Source of the DNA: Taudactylus pleione
Taxonomy: Eukaryota; Chordata; Amphibia; Anura; Myobatrachidae
Assembly (NCBI GenBank): GCA_031769625.1
Contig: JAUIMM010000202.1
Coordinates: forward strand, 10,588,001 to 10,652,000
Length of the DNA: 64,000 bases
Reading direction: 5' to 3'
Part shown: positions 54,315-64,000 of the stretch, piece by piece
Layout of the letters: the number at the start of each line of letters is the position of its first letter
Position numbering within the stretch: the stretch's first letter is position 1
Notes under the pieces: generated by a model
The model's database searches: none
What the model saw: the letters and a program-made list of their open reading frames with translations, nothing else
Told to the model about the DNA's origin: nothing
Program-made: the position numbers and the translations under genes

Positions 54315-55567
54315 GCCCGGACCATCAGGCCGCAGGCTTGTCATCGGGCTTAGGGGCCGGACGTCTGGTACTCCAGGCCTGTTTCCGGGGCTTGGCCGAT
54401 TTTTTGGGGCCAGCCTGTCTGGGAAAAGACTGCGTCTTAGGCCTACCCTGGGCCCTGTAAGGCCGAAAGGACGACGTACCTGAACCGGAAGGAACCGCAG
54501 CAGACGGAAGACATGCCGATTTGGCTGCCGCCAGCGTGGCTACGATTTTGTCCAGATCCGGACCAAAGAGGACTTCTCAATTGAAAGGCAAAGCTTCCAA
54601 GCCTTTCTTGGAATCAGCGTCCGCCTTCCAAGATCGCAGCCATAAGGTGCGACGAGCAGCGACAGCCGAAGAAATCCGAGACGCCAGGGTACTAATATCC
54701 AAGGCCGCCTCATTGATATAAGTGGCCGAGTCCCGGAGATTGCCTATCAACTCGGTCTGTTCAGCCGAACAGTCGGAATCGAAAAAGACGCCTCCAAATT
54801 ATCAGTCCAGCGCTCCATAGCTCTGGCTACCCAACAAATGGCCATAGCCGGCCTAGCTGCCCCCCCCCGCAAGGGAATAAACGAACTTTAGGCAAATCTC
54901 TACCTTACGGTCCATAGCATCCTTCAAGGAAGACATGGAGGGCATGGGCAATGTGGCACTGCGGACTAGGCGTGTCACATGGGAATCCACCTGTGGAGGG
55001 GATTCTCACTTAGAAAAATAATTATCCGCAAACAGATAAGCCATCGCCAAGCGCCTCTGAGGCTGATAGTTTGCCCGGATGTTTCCACGCCTCCTCTAAA
55101 TGGTCCACTAACTGACCCGAAAGAGGAAACACTGTGGCGTCACCCTTAATATCCTTAAAAAAAGGCATATTTAGATTCATCCTCAGTCACTAAAGCTGTG
55201 CGGACTGCCCGAATAAGTCCAGGAATATAAACCTTGGACCTAGCGTCCGACTCTTTAGTACGGAGAGGTTAATGGTCTGAAAGATCCAGAATCTCCCCAT
55301 CATCAGACGTCACGTCGTCCTCCTCATAAGGAGCAGACAGACGCCACCGACCGTTTATGCAGCCTCAACACAGACTCCCCTTGTAACACGTCCGACAAGT
55401 GCTGTACAGAACTTGTCAGAGAATTAACCCACGCAGGCTCCTGAGAGACTTGGGGAGGGGAAATAGGGAGACTGTGTGGTACCATCAATTGTCTCGGGAA
55501 ACCCTGCATGGGTGACGACACCACCGACTGCTGGGACAAACCCATCTGTGAGAACACAGGCATGCGG
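54315..55567 (-). pseudogene. DIRS gag-like protein, copy 2 (broken)
   Basis: MPVFSQMGLSQQSVVSS at 55,563 aligns with the middle of copy 1 Gag; the Cys knuckle part is deleted. Several frameshifts follow, one of them at a run of nine G (plus-strand C, 54,860-54,868) at the position where copy 1 has seven. The basic Pro/Lys-rich tail ends at about 54,330. Confidence 0.8.
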
Positions 55568-56451
55568 AGCTAACTGGCCCACGAGGGTTGTAGGAGGGGG
55601 ACCCTAGTGCACCCTGGGAGGCTGAAAACTTAACTCTATGGTGCCCGATGCCTGACGTCATCACCTATACCCCAAGGTATCCTGTGGATACCCTATGGAC
55701 CCTGATGTAGAAAAAAGCTATTAATTTAGAATATAAATGATCAGAAATATTAGAGAAAGCATAAGGGAAACTGAACTGATTGAGAACATTCAAAGACAGA
55801 AAATTCAGAAGATTAGATTTAAATATATAAAAAAGCAACATTGGTTCCCTAAAGGACTTCCAGCATCCCAAATATGAATAATATTTCATCCACTAAGATA
55901 TGATATACGCTGTTACTGACAGATTTTATTCCAAACAGAGTTTCTGTATTTAAGGCTAATTTGATTGTCCCTATGAGCAATAGTTGTTTCACAAAGTGTA
56001 ATTGATATGTGCTTAAATGAGCTCGGTATTTCAGCATATACGGACGCACATTTGGAGGCACGGATGTACACCAGGGAAGGGCTTTGTTGCGGCATTAGCA
56101 GAAAGACAGTCGCGACTGCAGCAAAAGGCGCAGTCAAGGCCGCGTCTGCATTTAACTTTGAATCAAGCTTACTATGCAAAGTCGTACATGTGTTAAGATA
56201 AGTGCAACCCAGAATATACACATAATATTTTTCAAACTTTTCATTACTGAAAACAACCACATACCTAAAAGTGCGGAGCACCCATAAATCATGAAATTGG
56301 AGTTTGAGGTGGTAAAAAAAAACAAACAAACATGCAAATACTATCGAATACTTTTGTTTCTGTGATTATAAACCATTGGTACTTATTGTAGTTGTGCACA
56401 TCCTATTAAACTTAAAAACAAGGATTTAGCAATTAAAAAGCTCAAAGATAC

Positions 56452-56737
56452 CTGAAAGCCCAATTTGATGGCCAAAAATGGTGGAGCTCAGATGTGTGAT
56501 GTTCCGTGAGTATCCTCCGAAAGGCTTCAGTGGATCCAATGTTAGAGTAACAGCTACAGAAATATTAATGGGCCCTGAATCTTCTAACGCCTGAGGGGTC
56601 TGTGTAGAAGACCTGGCCTGGCCAGTGGTGACTGTACTCTCTGGTGATGTGGTATCATTTAAGAGATGCTTCAAAGTCTCATTTTCAGATATACAGAAGT
56701 CCAGATTATTAAACCTTAGGAGAAAGGTGTTCCAGTC
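56452..56737 (-). CDS. tmem248: TMEM248 exon 3
   Basis: 286 bases, residues 55-149 plus the first base of Gly150. It begins DWNTFLLRFNNLDFC and carries four glycosylation sequons: NET (about 73), NDT (81), NIS (112) and NIT (133). A Ser/Thr-rich stretch with TTGQARSSTQTPQALEDSG is followed by VTLTLDPLKPFGGYSRN and the end HQIGLS. The acceptor is a long CT repeat then CTACAG; the donor is TCAG/GTATCT. The sequons show this part faces the lumen or exterior. Confidence 0.96.
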
Positions 56738-56891
56738 CTGTAGAGAGAGAGAGAGAGGAGATCATTTTTTTTGTATTTAAAGGCTAACAATTTATGTTTA
56801 TTAACACCATCCTGAAATTTATGCAAGAAGTCCTTATTATTGTGGTCTGCACATAATACATAATCTTTGCAGCTCCCAAGAGGATATTTAC
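56738..56891 (-). other. tmem248: tmem248 intron 2
   Basis: 154 bases, GT/AG, with a (GA)n run that supplies the pyrimidine tract of the exon 3 acceptor. Confidence 0.9.
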
Positions 56892-57068
56892 CTCTGTCAT
56901 CTCGGGTGATTTGATCTCTTTCATTTTGAAAAAGTAGCCAAGGGTTAGGAAAGCTATGGCCATGCCACTGACACTGACCATAAAGACCACCAGAGGGGGG
57001 CGACTGGTGACATAGGACTTCAGGTTCTCCAGGGGATGTAGATTCAGCAACATTGTTGTATTAATGCC
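56892..57068 (-). CDS. tmem248: TMEM248 exon 2 with the start codon
   Basis: The ATG is at 57,053; 15 bases of 5' untranslated sequence lie between the acceptor (ATAACAG) and it. 54 codons: MLLNLHPLENLKSYVTSRPP, then a hydrophobic membrane span (LVVFMVSVSGMAIAFLTLGYFF, residues 21-42), then KMKEIKSPEMTE ending in phase 0 at GT. The N-terminus matches the known protein except for the first few residues. The full product is 315 residues, against 314 as I remember the human one. TMEM248 is a conserved multi-span membrane protein of unknown function; I assign it from the sequence of all six exons. Confidence 0.96.
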
Positions 57069-58499
57069 CTGTTATTGAGAATAAAAGAGAACAACAAAGC
57101 ATGTTTAGGGTACATCAATCATACTAAAGCAAAGAGATATAAAAAAAAAAAAAAGAAAAAAAAGGGAGGACACATTAGCATGATACAGCACGTGTTCTTT
57201 CACTGGTGTTTCATAAACAAAATATTGCCCACATCAATCTATGTTAACCCCTATGCCACATACTTCATAATAGTAAATGAATACACACGTAGGTAATGGA
57301 TAGAGGGTTTGCAGACAGCCAATTTCCTTAGCCTGTGGGCCAAAACTGGGAGACTAGCAGTGCTTAAACTCAGCCTAAGCTAGGTACACACGGGACGCTT
57401 TGCCGTTTTTGTAATGACATATAGCCTACAAAGCTCAGTGTGTACACTTGATTGCGCGCTTCCATGGTCGCTAGAGAAGGTCGCCAGGTTTGATGTGCTG
57501 CACAGCCAATGAGATACGTCGGTGAACGCCGACGTTCACTGATATATCGCGGGTACACACTGCCCAACGGGCAGCAGATACATTGGCCGATCAATTGATC
57601 AGCCAATGTATTTGTCAGTGTGTACCCAGCTTTAGCAATTTTCCATGGAAATTGGGTCTCACTGTAGCCAAATAAGTTACTTTGCACAGAGAATCGTTTT
57701 GCATTATTCAGCTTATGCCCCAAGTTTTACTTTACATTTGAAGAAATAAGTTATGCTTTTAATAAAAACCGTGCAGTCTTGTTTCATTAGAACACATTTC
57801 TCAAGTACCATCAGAACAATGATGTTTTAAGGGTTAAGCATAAATCCATTCTGTACAACACTACCAGGAACTAGCAGTATGATTTACTACCATAAACTTA
57901 GCACAGCTTTTATCACATCTTCGTGGCATTAATAAAATGACTTGCAGAAAACAGGCGTATATTCCTACAAAATAATTTCACACAAATGTACATATTACAC
58001 TGGAAACAAAAGACTAGGATAGGAGACAAAAGATGTATGAACCAGGAAGAGAGTTCAAGACTTTGGCCTTTGTTTCCACAACAGGCTCAGGTTGCTAGAT
58101 AAGAGACTTCCAAGTCTGATCAACCTCCAAACATTGCTGCATCAACAGACATAAGCAACCTGTGCTTTCCAGCTGTCATGGAGATACAAGTGCTTTTGAT
58201 GAAGCGTCTGGAAAGCCAACATTTGCCAAAGCATGCTGTAATGTATTGTAAAATGTACAAGTAAATCTCCATCTGGCTGTTCACTGTGTGATAATCAGTC
58301 ACCATTCATACAATGAACACGGTCACTCAGCTCTGTTGTGTTTCAAGCATTCATTTCAAGGTTAACAAATCATATTAGGATCCTCGTTAAAATCAGACAC
58401 GCTACAGTAGGTGACTAAATGGACAAAAAAAGAAGGATACAGAAGAGGAAATTCAATTGTTAGCAGTCTGTATGATTAATAGGAGACAATACTATTATT
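57069..58499 (-). other. tmem248: tmem248 intron 1 (part); no exon
   Basis: An A-rich run lies at 57,140-57,163 and a PIF-like MITE at 57,378-57,631. No CpG-rich promoter or upstream exon is visible; the promoter must lie outside the window. Confidence 0.6.
57378..57631. mobile_element. PIF-like MITE, same family as 17,784-18,020
   Basis: Ends AGCTAGGTACACACGGG and (complement) AGCTGGGTACACACTG, flanked by CTA and TTA. Interior has GATATATCGCGG-type words. Confidence 0.75.
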
Positions 58500-58645
58500 A
58501 TTACCATCAGTTACTTAAATAGTGGCAGTATATTCCATTGCGCTTTTTAATTGTCAACAAATTGTAATAAAAACAAGACTGGGAAGTATAAGACAGGTAA
58601 GAGGGTCCTGCTCGCAAGCTTACAATCTATAGGGAAATGGGCATT
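58500..58645 (-). repeat. LINE 3' tail fragment
   Basis: TACTATTATTATTACC at one side and GAGGGTCCTGCTCGCAAGC, TTACAATCTATAGG at the other are the reverse of the 3' tail shared with 40,701-41,200 and seen again at 61,253-61,310. Confidence 0.6.
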
Positions 58646-58654
58646 GATATACAA

Positions 58655-59000
58655 TGGGGGGAATTCAATTAAGTGCGCTGTTGATCGTGCCAAGAAGGAG
58701 CTCCCGAAGCTATTCAATTCAGCTTGCTGTGTAGTCCGATAGTAAGAAGTCGGAGAATGCCGGTTCTCGAAACTTAACCTGGGTGTTTAGTCACAAGAAC
58801 CGCATTCAGACTAAAGTGCCAGCCGCAAGGCTTTTAGCGCCACGCTAAGACAGAAAATAGCCTCGTGGCCAACACTTTAGTCTGATTTATCCTTGCACCC
58901 TCAGGAGGGTGCAAAAAGAAATCGTTTAGTTGCATTAACAGCACGATGAATTGAATAGCTCCGGGATCTCCCTCCCGAAGCTATCAACAGCACACTGATA
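58655..59000. repeat. GGGGGAATTCAATT-type repeat
   Basis: Begins GGGGGGAATTCAATTAAG and has inverted CTCCCGAAGCTAT / GAATAGCTCCGGGA words near both sides. Related beginnings occur at 59,727 (GGGGGAAATTCAATTCAG) and in the 63,420-63,573 insert. Boundaries uncertain. Confidence 0.5.
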
Positions 59001-59141
59001 GGTGCTAGCTATAGTATAATGGTCCAGCCAGATTGCAGAGGTTCTTGCTGGGCTGTATGATCCAGTCACGCAGGAATGTTGGTCTAGGGTCAGGAGGATT
59101 TGAAAACAACAGAGAAAATATGTAAAGTTGTGTGTGGACTA

Positions 59142-59197
59142 CAGTGCATCCGGAAAGTATTCACAGCGCTTCACTTTTTCCACATTTTGTTATGTAG
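59142..59197. mobile_element. Tc1/mariner terminal fragment
   Basis: CAGTGCATCCGGAAAGTATT, then TTTTTCCACATTTTGTTATG, after a TA at 59,140. This is an end sequence common in fish and frog Tc1-like elements, truncated after about 55 bases. Confidence 0.7.
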
Positions 59198-60339
59198 ATG
59201 AGATCGGTTTTCTTCAGATAAAACATGATCATGGGCGAGTACACACTTTTACAATATCTCACCAAGACAATGTGAATCTCATGACCAGTCAGACAATTGT
59301 ATATTGTAGGTGTGACTGTGTACCCAGTTTAACAGATGGAAAGCCATCAAATTTTGTTAGTATCGTGTTCAAGGAATTTTACCTTGTACAGCATCATAAT
59401 TTTGCCTATTGGCAGATTTTAGAATTACTATTTTTTTTATCACAGAATCCTCCTCCCCATTCCTTGATTCGCTTTAAGTGTATCCTGCTTTAAGACACGA
59501 CAGACATCATAATCAATCTTCTGATAATTTTTATCTATAAAAGGCATTTTTTTTTTTCATTAAATATATAAATGAATAAAATAGAAAACCAAACCCCCAG
59601 CATCCCGTCTCTCTCCCAAACCAAGTAATTCTCTCCACACCCCCGTGCCTGGTTATCACCAAAAATAACTGACAGTGAAGTATTCTTATATGAGGTACTA
59701 CTGGTCCTAGCTCTGACCATCTTAGGGGGAAATTCAATTCAGTGTGATCTTAGCCTCGAGATGAGTGCCAGCAGTTATTCAATTGCCCGCACTGTAAACC
59801 CTGTGACTAGAAATCCGAACTAACTAGTGCCTTGAGGAAGCATCGTATCCGACACTTAAGTAGAAAAATACAGTTGGAGGTCCGACCGGGACCTCAACCC
59901 CCAGTATGTCTTATGGGATCCAATGTTCCCACTCTGAAGTTTTCGTCCAAATCCATCCAGTGGAAGGCTCAGAACAGACCACGCTGGGTCAAAGTTCTGC
60001 CCAGTGTACACCAAAGGGAGGGCCAACCGGGACTCTAACCCCCCTAAAACCTGGGCAAGATCCACTTAGACCACCTTGCGTTGGTTTTAACCCAATCTGT
60101 GCAGGGGTGTCCAAATGCATAACCGGACAGCCAGACAAACAGACAGACAGACCAATCATTTGATATAGAAGATTTGTCGCTTTAATGCATTGTCACCATG
60201 TGGTCTAATAGTTATTTAGGGTCGAAAAAGTAAGCTATGTAACATTAGACAGCTTTACCTTGAGAGCTGTGGTACATACATACAATTTTCTTTAGCCAAC
60301 TTTATTCCTCACCTAACATGTGGGTCTATATGACCGGTT

Positions 60340-60715
60340 GGGTATGGGTTCCCGGTGGTCGATATGCCGTTGGCCAGAATACAGTTAGCGGCATTACGAC
60401 AGTCAAAATCCAGACACCCGTAGGCAAGTATTGTAGAACTAATCCTAACCCCTAACCAGTGCCTAAACCTAACCTACCCTCTAGTGCCTAAACCTAACCT
60501 CCCCCACCCAGCATTCTAATCCTCCCTCCCCGATGCCTAAAACTAACCTTCCCCTCCCCCCTTAGTGCCCAACCATAATCCTACCCCTAGTGCCTAACCC
60601 TAAAGCCGGAATGCTGGCGGTCGGGAGACTGGAGCCAGGATCCTGACTGTCGGGATTCCAGCGCCGGTATTTAGACAATTGGCATCCTGCACACCGGGAT
60701 GCTGACTACAGCCCC
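60340..60715. repeat. Dispersed GGGTATGGGTTCCC-type repeat
   Basis: Related to 18,120-18,450: shared TGACTGTCGGGATTCCAGCG, and a CCTAACC-rich centre with repeated CCTAGTGCCTAAACC units. Likely a non-autonomous DNA element; termini not fixed. Confidence 0.6.
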
Positions 60716-60824
60716 TGTATGAAATCGTAGTGATTCTATTTTAATGTCTCATATTTTATATATTTAAATATAATTCCCCTCTCGCCCTCTTAGATCTACC
60801 TCTTATGCACTCTGCTAGACCCCT

Positions 60825-61645
60825 TTAAGTTGCGAGGTGGAGCAGCTGCAGGTTGGACTTGTTGTACCAACACAAACCAGTAACTCCTTTGTTTGGATCA
60901 AGATCAGGTGAATTTAGAGGCTGGGGGAACACCTTGGACTATTTATCATGTTCCTCAAACCATTCTCGAACTACCTGTGCAGTGTGGCATAGCTCATTAT
61001 CTTGCTGAAGAAGCCACTTTTCCATCAGCAAACACCATTGCCATGAAAGGCTATACCTGGTCTAAATAATGTTTAAGTAGATGCTCCAGATTAATATAGA
61101 TATCAATGAATGGATACAAAAGTTTTCCCAAAGCATGATACCAGCTTATTTTCTTACCACAATGCATCAAGATGCAATCTCTTCACATTAGTCCCATCAC
61201 CATTACAAAAAATGTCCGCAATCTGAGCCACAGTCACCCTTCTGATTATTATTTATTGCCATTTATATGGCGCACACATATTCCACAGTGCTTTACAGAG
61301 AATATTTAGCTATTTACATCAGCCATTTACAGCATATGAATTCTGTTGATTCACAACAGACAGGATAGCCTACATTGATATGATATGATGGTTCATGGAT
61401 TTTCCACCATGTGATGTTTACTCACCATGGCTGACCTTGAGCAGCCCACAAGCCTTGAGTTTCAAAAATGGTCTGATCCAATCATCTGACCATAACAACT
61501 GGCCCTTATCAAAGTCACCCAGATCTTTACACCTGCCCATACTGTATCTTCTGCATTCAACATGTCAACTATGAGTTCTTAATGTTCGCTTACCATATAA
61601 TATACGTGCAAACAGAAAAAGTTGCCCACTTAAGGGTAATGAGGA
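60825..61645 (-). pseudogene. Decayed Tc1/mariner-like element
   Basis: Blocks such as CATAGCTCATTATCTTGCTG, AAGCCACTTTTCCATCAGC, ACCATGTGATG and CTGATCCAATCATCTGACC resemble, in my memory, the minus-strand transposase region of a common Tc1-like family. No long ORF survives. A LINE tail is inserted at 61,253-61,310. Confidence 0.5.
61253..61310 (-). repeat. LINE 3' tail fragment
   Basis: TTATTATTTATTGCCATTTA, then CACAGTGCTTTACAGAGA, typical of the 3' tail of frog L2/CR1-like LINEs read backwards. Confidence 0.6.
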
Positions 61646-61977
61646 TGGGGGTGGACAGAAATGGGAAAGTTGCTAGGCAAAGATTATAGATTCCCCAACC
61701 CACTGCATGATGTTCTAGAACCACTTTACACTCATGTTGTGTGCACACGGACAGATATATTGCCATTCCATTGAATTAGTGATATATCTGTGGTAGATCA
61801 GCAGGTGTAGAGAGGATATGTCATCCATTGCAATGTGGAATGGGAGTTAAATTGTTCGTTGTAATGGATTAGGGTATACACATAATGCATTGTGCCATCT
61901 ATACTAAACTGTTTCACATTGAAAATCCCACGTCTAGGATATCTGTTACACACTGCGTGTAGATAGTATATAACAAT

Positions 61978-62234
61978 TAGGGATGTGCAGGCTCGGATAG
62001 GTTCGAGTTTGCACGTGGAGTTCGGATTTTTCCCTCCAAAAAAAACGGAACTCAGAACGAGGCAAAACGTCATCTTACATGGACGAACATCATCATTCCT
62101 GGACAAAAGACCAGGAATGATGATGTTCGTCCATGTAAGATGACGTTTTGCCTCGTTCTGAGTTCCGTTTTTTTGGAGGGAAAAATCCGAACTCCACGTG
62201 CAAACTCGAACCTATCCGAGCCTGCACATCCCTA
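61978..62234. mobile_element. Near-perfect palindromic hAT MITE (H1 family)
   Basis: A 257-bp foldback with arms of about 120 bp almost identical in inverted orientation around CCTGGACAAAAGACCAGG. Ends TAGGGATGTGCAGG match the H1 right terminus type. Exact 8-bp duplication ATAACAAT at 61,970-61,977 and 62,235-62,242. Both arms carry GAGGCAAAACGTCATC, also present in the left end of H1 (7,625-7,640). Confidence 0.93.
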
Positions 62235-62242
62235 ATAACAAT

Positions 62243-63300
62243 ACATATATAAAAAGAGTTAAATTAGAGCAAACTATGGGAGAGGGATTAAATTCAACGC
62301 AATGAGCTGCCAGGCATATATCGGCCATGTATAAGTATTTGCCTAGCTATTAGCCTTTCTTTCACATATTCTTACTGATGCAGGTCCTAATGTGGCTGCT
62401 TTCTGAAAGAGAAGAGATTGTTAACCGAATGCTAAGGCGACTATACGCACATACTAATGCATACGTATTTCTGCATGTCCTAATCCATATATGCAATCAC
62501 ACTGCCCCACGTTTTCCATATGAAATTAGCCATCATTATTGTCAATAGCATTTACACTTATCACATGCTAGGTGCAGGACATCCATCTGAATTTGGCATC
62601 AAGAATGCATGCGCATGACTCCGTAGTGAGTAATTCTGTTTACACACCCGCGACACACAAATAAACCTGTTGCCAACCACAAACGCCTGTTTAGTGGCTG
62701 CAGAGGAACTGCTGAGATATAGAACACTTTACATCAAGCGTACGTTCGCAAAGATGTTTTTGTAGATGCGGCCATATTCGGAATTACGTGGTACTCACAA
62801 CCTAACTCTTTATTAATGTCACATAGTTATCAAACAATGTCTTAATCCAAAATAGACACTGAAGGAATTCTGTAAGATATGTCTCTGGCTGCATTAGTAC
62901 ATTCAGAAACTTCAAGAGTTTTTATCTCACGCAATATGTGCCAAGGGTTTCTAACTATAAATACATTCTGTTACTCAAACACTGTACCAGACTTAAGCTG
63001 TTATATACACAGGAGATATTGAACTATACAGAGGACTTCATTGTCACATATCTACAGACAGTCCTTTGATAACTGTATAAACCACTTATTGGCTCAACAT
63101 ACAATACTGAGCTACACCTGGTAAGCATTGCTGTATTCCTTTGGAAAACATCCAGCTGGAATTTGTGTTGTGGTGGTTTGGGAAGGCTTAATACCTGTAA
63201 TTTCCCCAACATAACTATCACCATCAATCATTTCAGACATCTCTCTTAAACAGACAAATAAATCTAATTGTATCTGCATACATACATCAGGATGCTATAG
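62243..63300. other. No gene seen; rest of intron 1
   Basis: AT-rich unique-looking DNA. No exon-like ORF with splice sites was recognised. Confidence 0.4.
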
Positions 63301-63305
63301 ACACT

Positions 63306-63643
63306 AGGGGGTATATTCACTCCTAAAAACCTGCAGTTTAGTAGAGTTGTTGCCCATAGCAACAAATCAGTTTCTAACTATTATCTTCTAGAAGGTGCTA
63401 GAGATAAATAATAGCTAGAGTGGAATTTAATTGTTTTCTTGCGTCCGATCTCTCAGATCTCGGGGGGGTGCGAGCTGAAATGCCGGCACCGGCAGATGAT
63501 CGCCCCCGACAGGAGCAACAATTGAATAGCTCTGTTGGGCACGTAGGTGGCTGCAAACAATTGAATTCCACCCCTAGAATCTGATTGGTTGCTATGGGCA
63601 ACAACTGCCCTTCTAAAAATCTGCACTTTAGTAAATATACCCA
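63306..63643. mobile_element. MITE, GGGGGTATATT type, interrupted
   Basis: Left AGGGGGTATATTCACTCC, then GTTGCCCATAGCAAC; right GTTGCTATGGGCAAC, then AGTAAATATACCC. Same family as 43,204-43,380, but 154 bases longer because of the insertion at 63,420. Confidence 0.82.
63420..63573. mobile_element. Small element nested in the MITE
   Basis: Ends GTGGAATTTAATTG and CAATTGAATTCCACCC are inverted repeats. CTAGA is present on both sides (63,415-63,419 and 63,574-63,578), while the uninterrupted family sequence has it once. Confidence 0.75.
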
Positions 63644-64000
63644 TAAGGGGGCGATATAGTTGGGTTTTTTTTTTCACCCAACGGAGCAATTCAATTGTTG
63701 CTCCGTTTGGGTGCACATGCCGCGTGTGCGCCCAAAAGCATAGGGTTTAGTTGCATACAGCAACTAATCCCATCTAAAGTATTGCTGCGAGCAGAAGTGT
63801 GTCCAACAGCAACTATGCATGTCTGTATGGAGCAACATTTTAATTGCTCCGTTGGGCGCCCATTAGTTTAGGCACCCGATAAAACATTGTGTATGGTAAT
63901 TTCAGCAACATAAATTGCTAAAAGGTGCATAACATCAAACATTCAGTTATTCAATCTCCTTAGACAAACAGTTACTGCAGAGCCCAGTGGGGGAGATTCA
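63644..64000. repeat. Hairpin-rich repeat at window end
   Basis: CACCCAACGGAGCAA (63,677-63,691) faces TTGCTCCGTTTGGGTG (63,697-63,713), a stem with one extra base and an ATTCA loop. CTCCGTTGGGCGCCC recurs at 63,848. The element continues past the window. Confidence 0.6.

Larger units (their letters stand above)
51941..55715 (-). mobile_element. DIRS-type retroelement, copy 2 (deleted) in tmem248 intron 3
   Basis: Same family and coding strand (minus) as copy 1. Both terminal inverted repeats are present (51,941 to about 52,140; about 55,585-55,715). It lacks the second half of the internal complementary region and the catalytic half of the recombinase (junction near 52,320). It also lacks the gag N-terminus with the whole leader (junction near 55,580) and about 90 bases of the reverse transcriptase (near 54,100). 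It lies in sense orientation to the host gene. Confidence 0.93.
51403..56451 (-). other. tmem248: tmem248 intron 3
   Basis: 5,049 bases. About three quarters is DIRS copy 2 (51,941-55,715); a PIF-like MITE lies at 51,518-51,840. The rest is unassigned. Confidence 0.9.

Overview
This is a vertebrate nuclear genome window, most likely from a frog (anuran) or another amphibian with a large, repeat-rich genome. One real host gene is present. On the minus strand between 44,087 and 57,068, six coding exons join without a break into a 315-residue protein that I recognise as TMEM248, a membrane protein of unknown function. All exons have GT/AG borders and matching phases. Its 5' non-coding exon must lie beyond 64,000. 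Everything else is intergenic or intronic DNA dominated by transposons. I infer the organism from the vertebrate gene, the abundant DIRS and hAT elements, and short repeats I remember as frog-like; I cannot name a species.

Layout. 1-2,060: 5' part of an endogenous retrovirus on the minus strand (partial gag, and a primer binding site resembling the tRNA-Pro type). 3,600-6,490: broken DIRS-type tyrosine-recombinase retroelement (copy A, plus strand). 7,514-14,021: nearly intact autonomous hAT transposon (H1) with a perfect 8-bp target duplication, its own TATA box, a 157-bp tandem array and a transposase gene damaged by one frameshift and one stop. 15,134-18,811: three hAT-type elements nested inside one another, each with its own 8-bp duplication (one of them imperfect). 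17,784-28,838: several MITEs, some sitting in arms of larger palindromes. 29,103-37,305: a Tc1-like element interrupted by a 5.85-kb DIRS element (copy 1, with inverted terminal repeats and an internal complementary region) and by a second hAT element. 39,760-43,380: Tc1, LINE and MITE remnants. 44,087-57,068: tmem248, whose introns hold a pogo/Tigger MITE, a PIF-like MITE and a third DIRS copy (copy 2). 57,069-64,000: tmem248 intron 1 with many MITEs, including a 257-bp palindrome derived from the H1 hAT family.

The best biology is in the DIRS copies and the nesting. Copy 1 keeps the structure expected of circular-intermediate integration: its internal region is the reverse complement of its two ends joined together, and both genomic junctions share the same short A-rich core with that circle junction. 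Gag in copies 1 and 2 breaks at the same G homopolymer. The H1 transposon and the H1-derived palindromes form an autonomous/non-autonomous pair within one window. No RNA gene, CRISPR array or novel protein-coding host gene was found.
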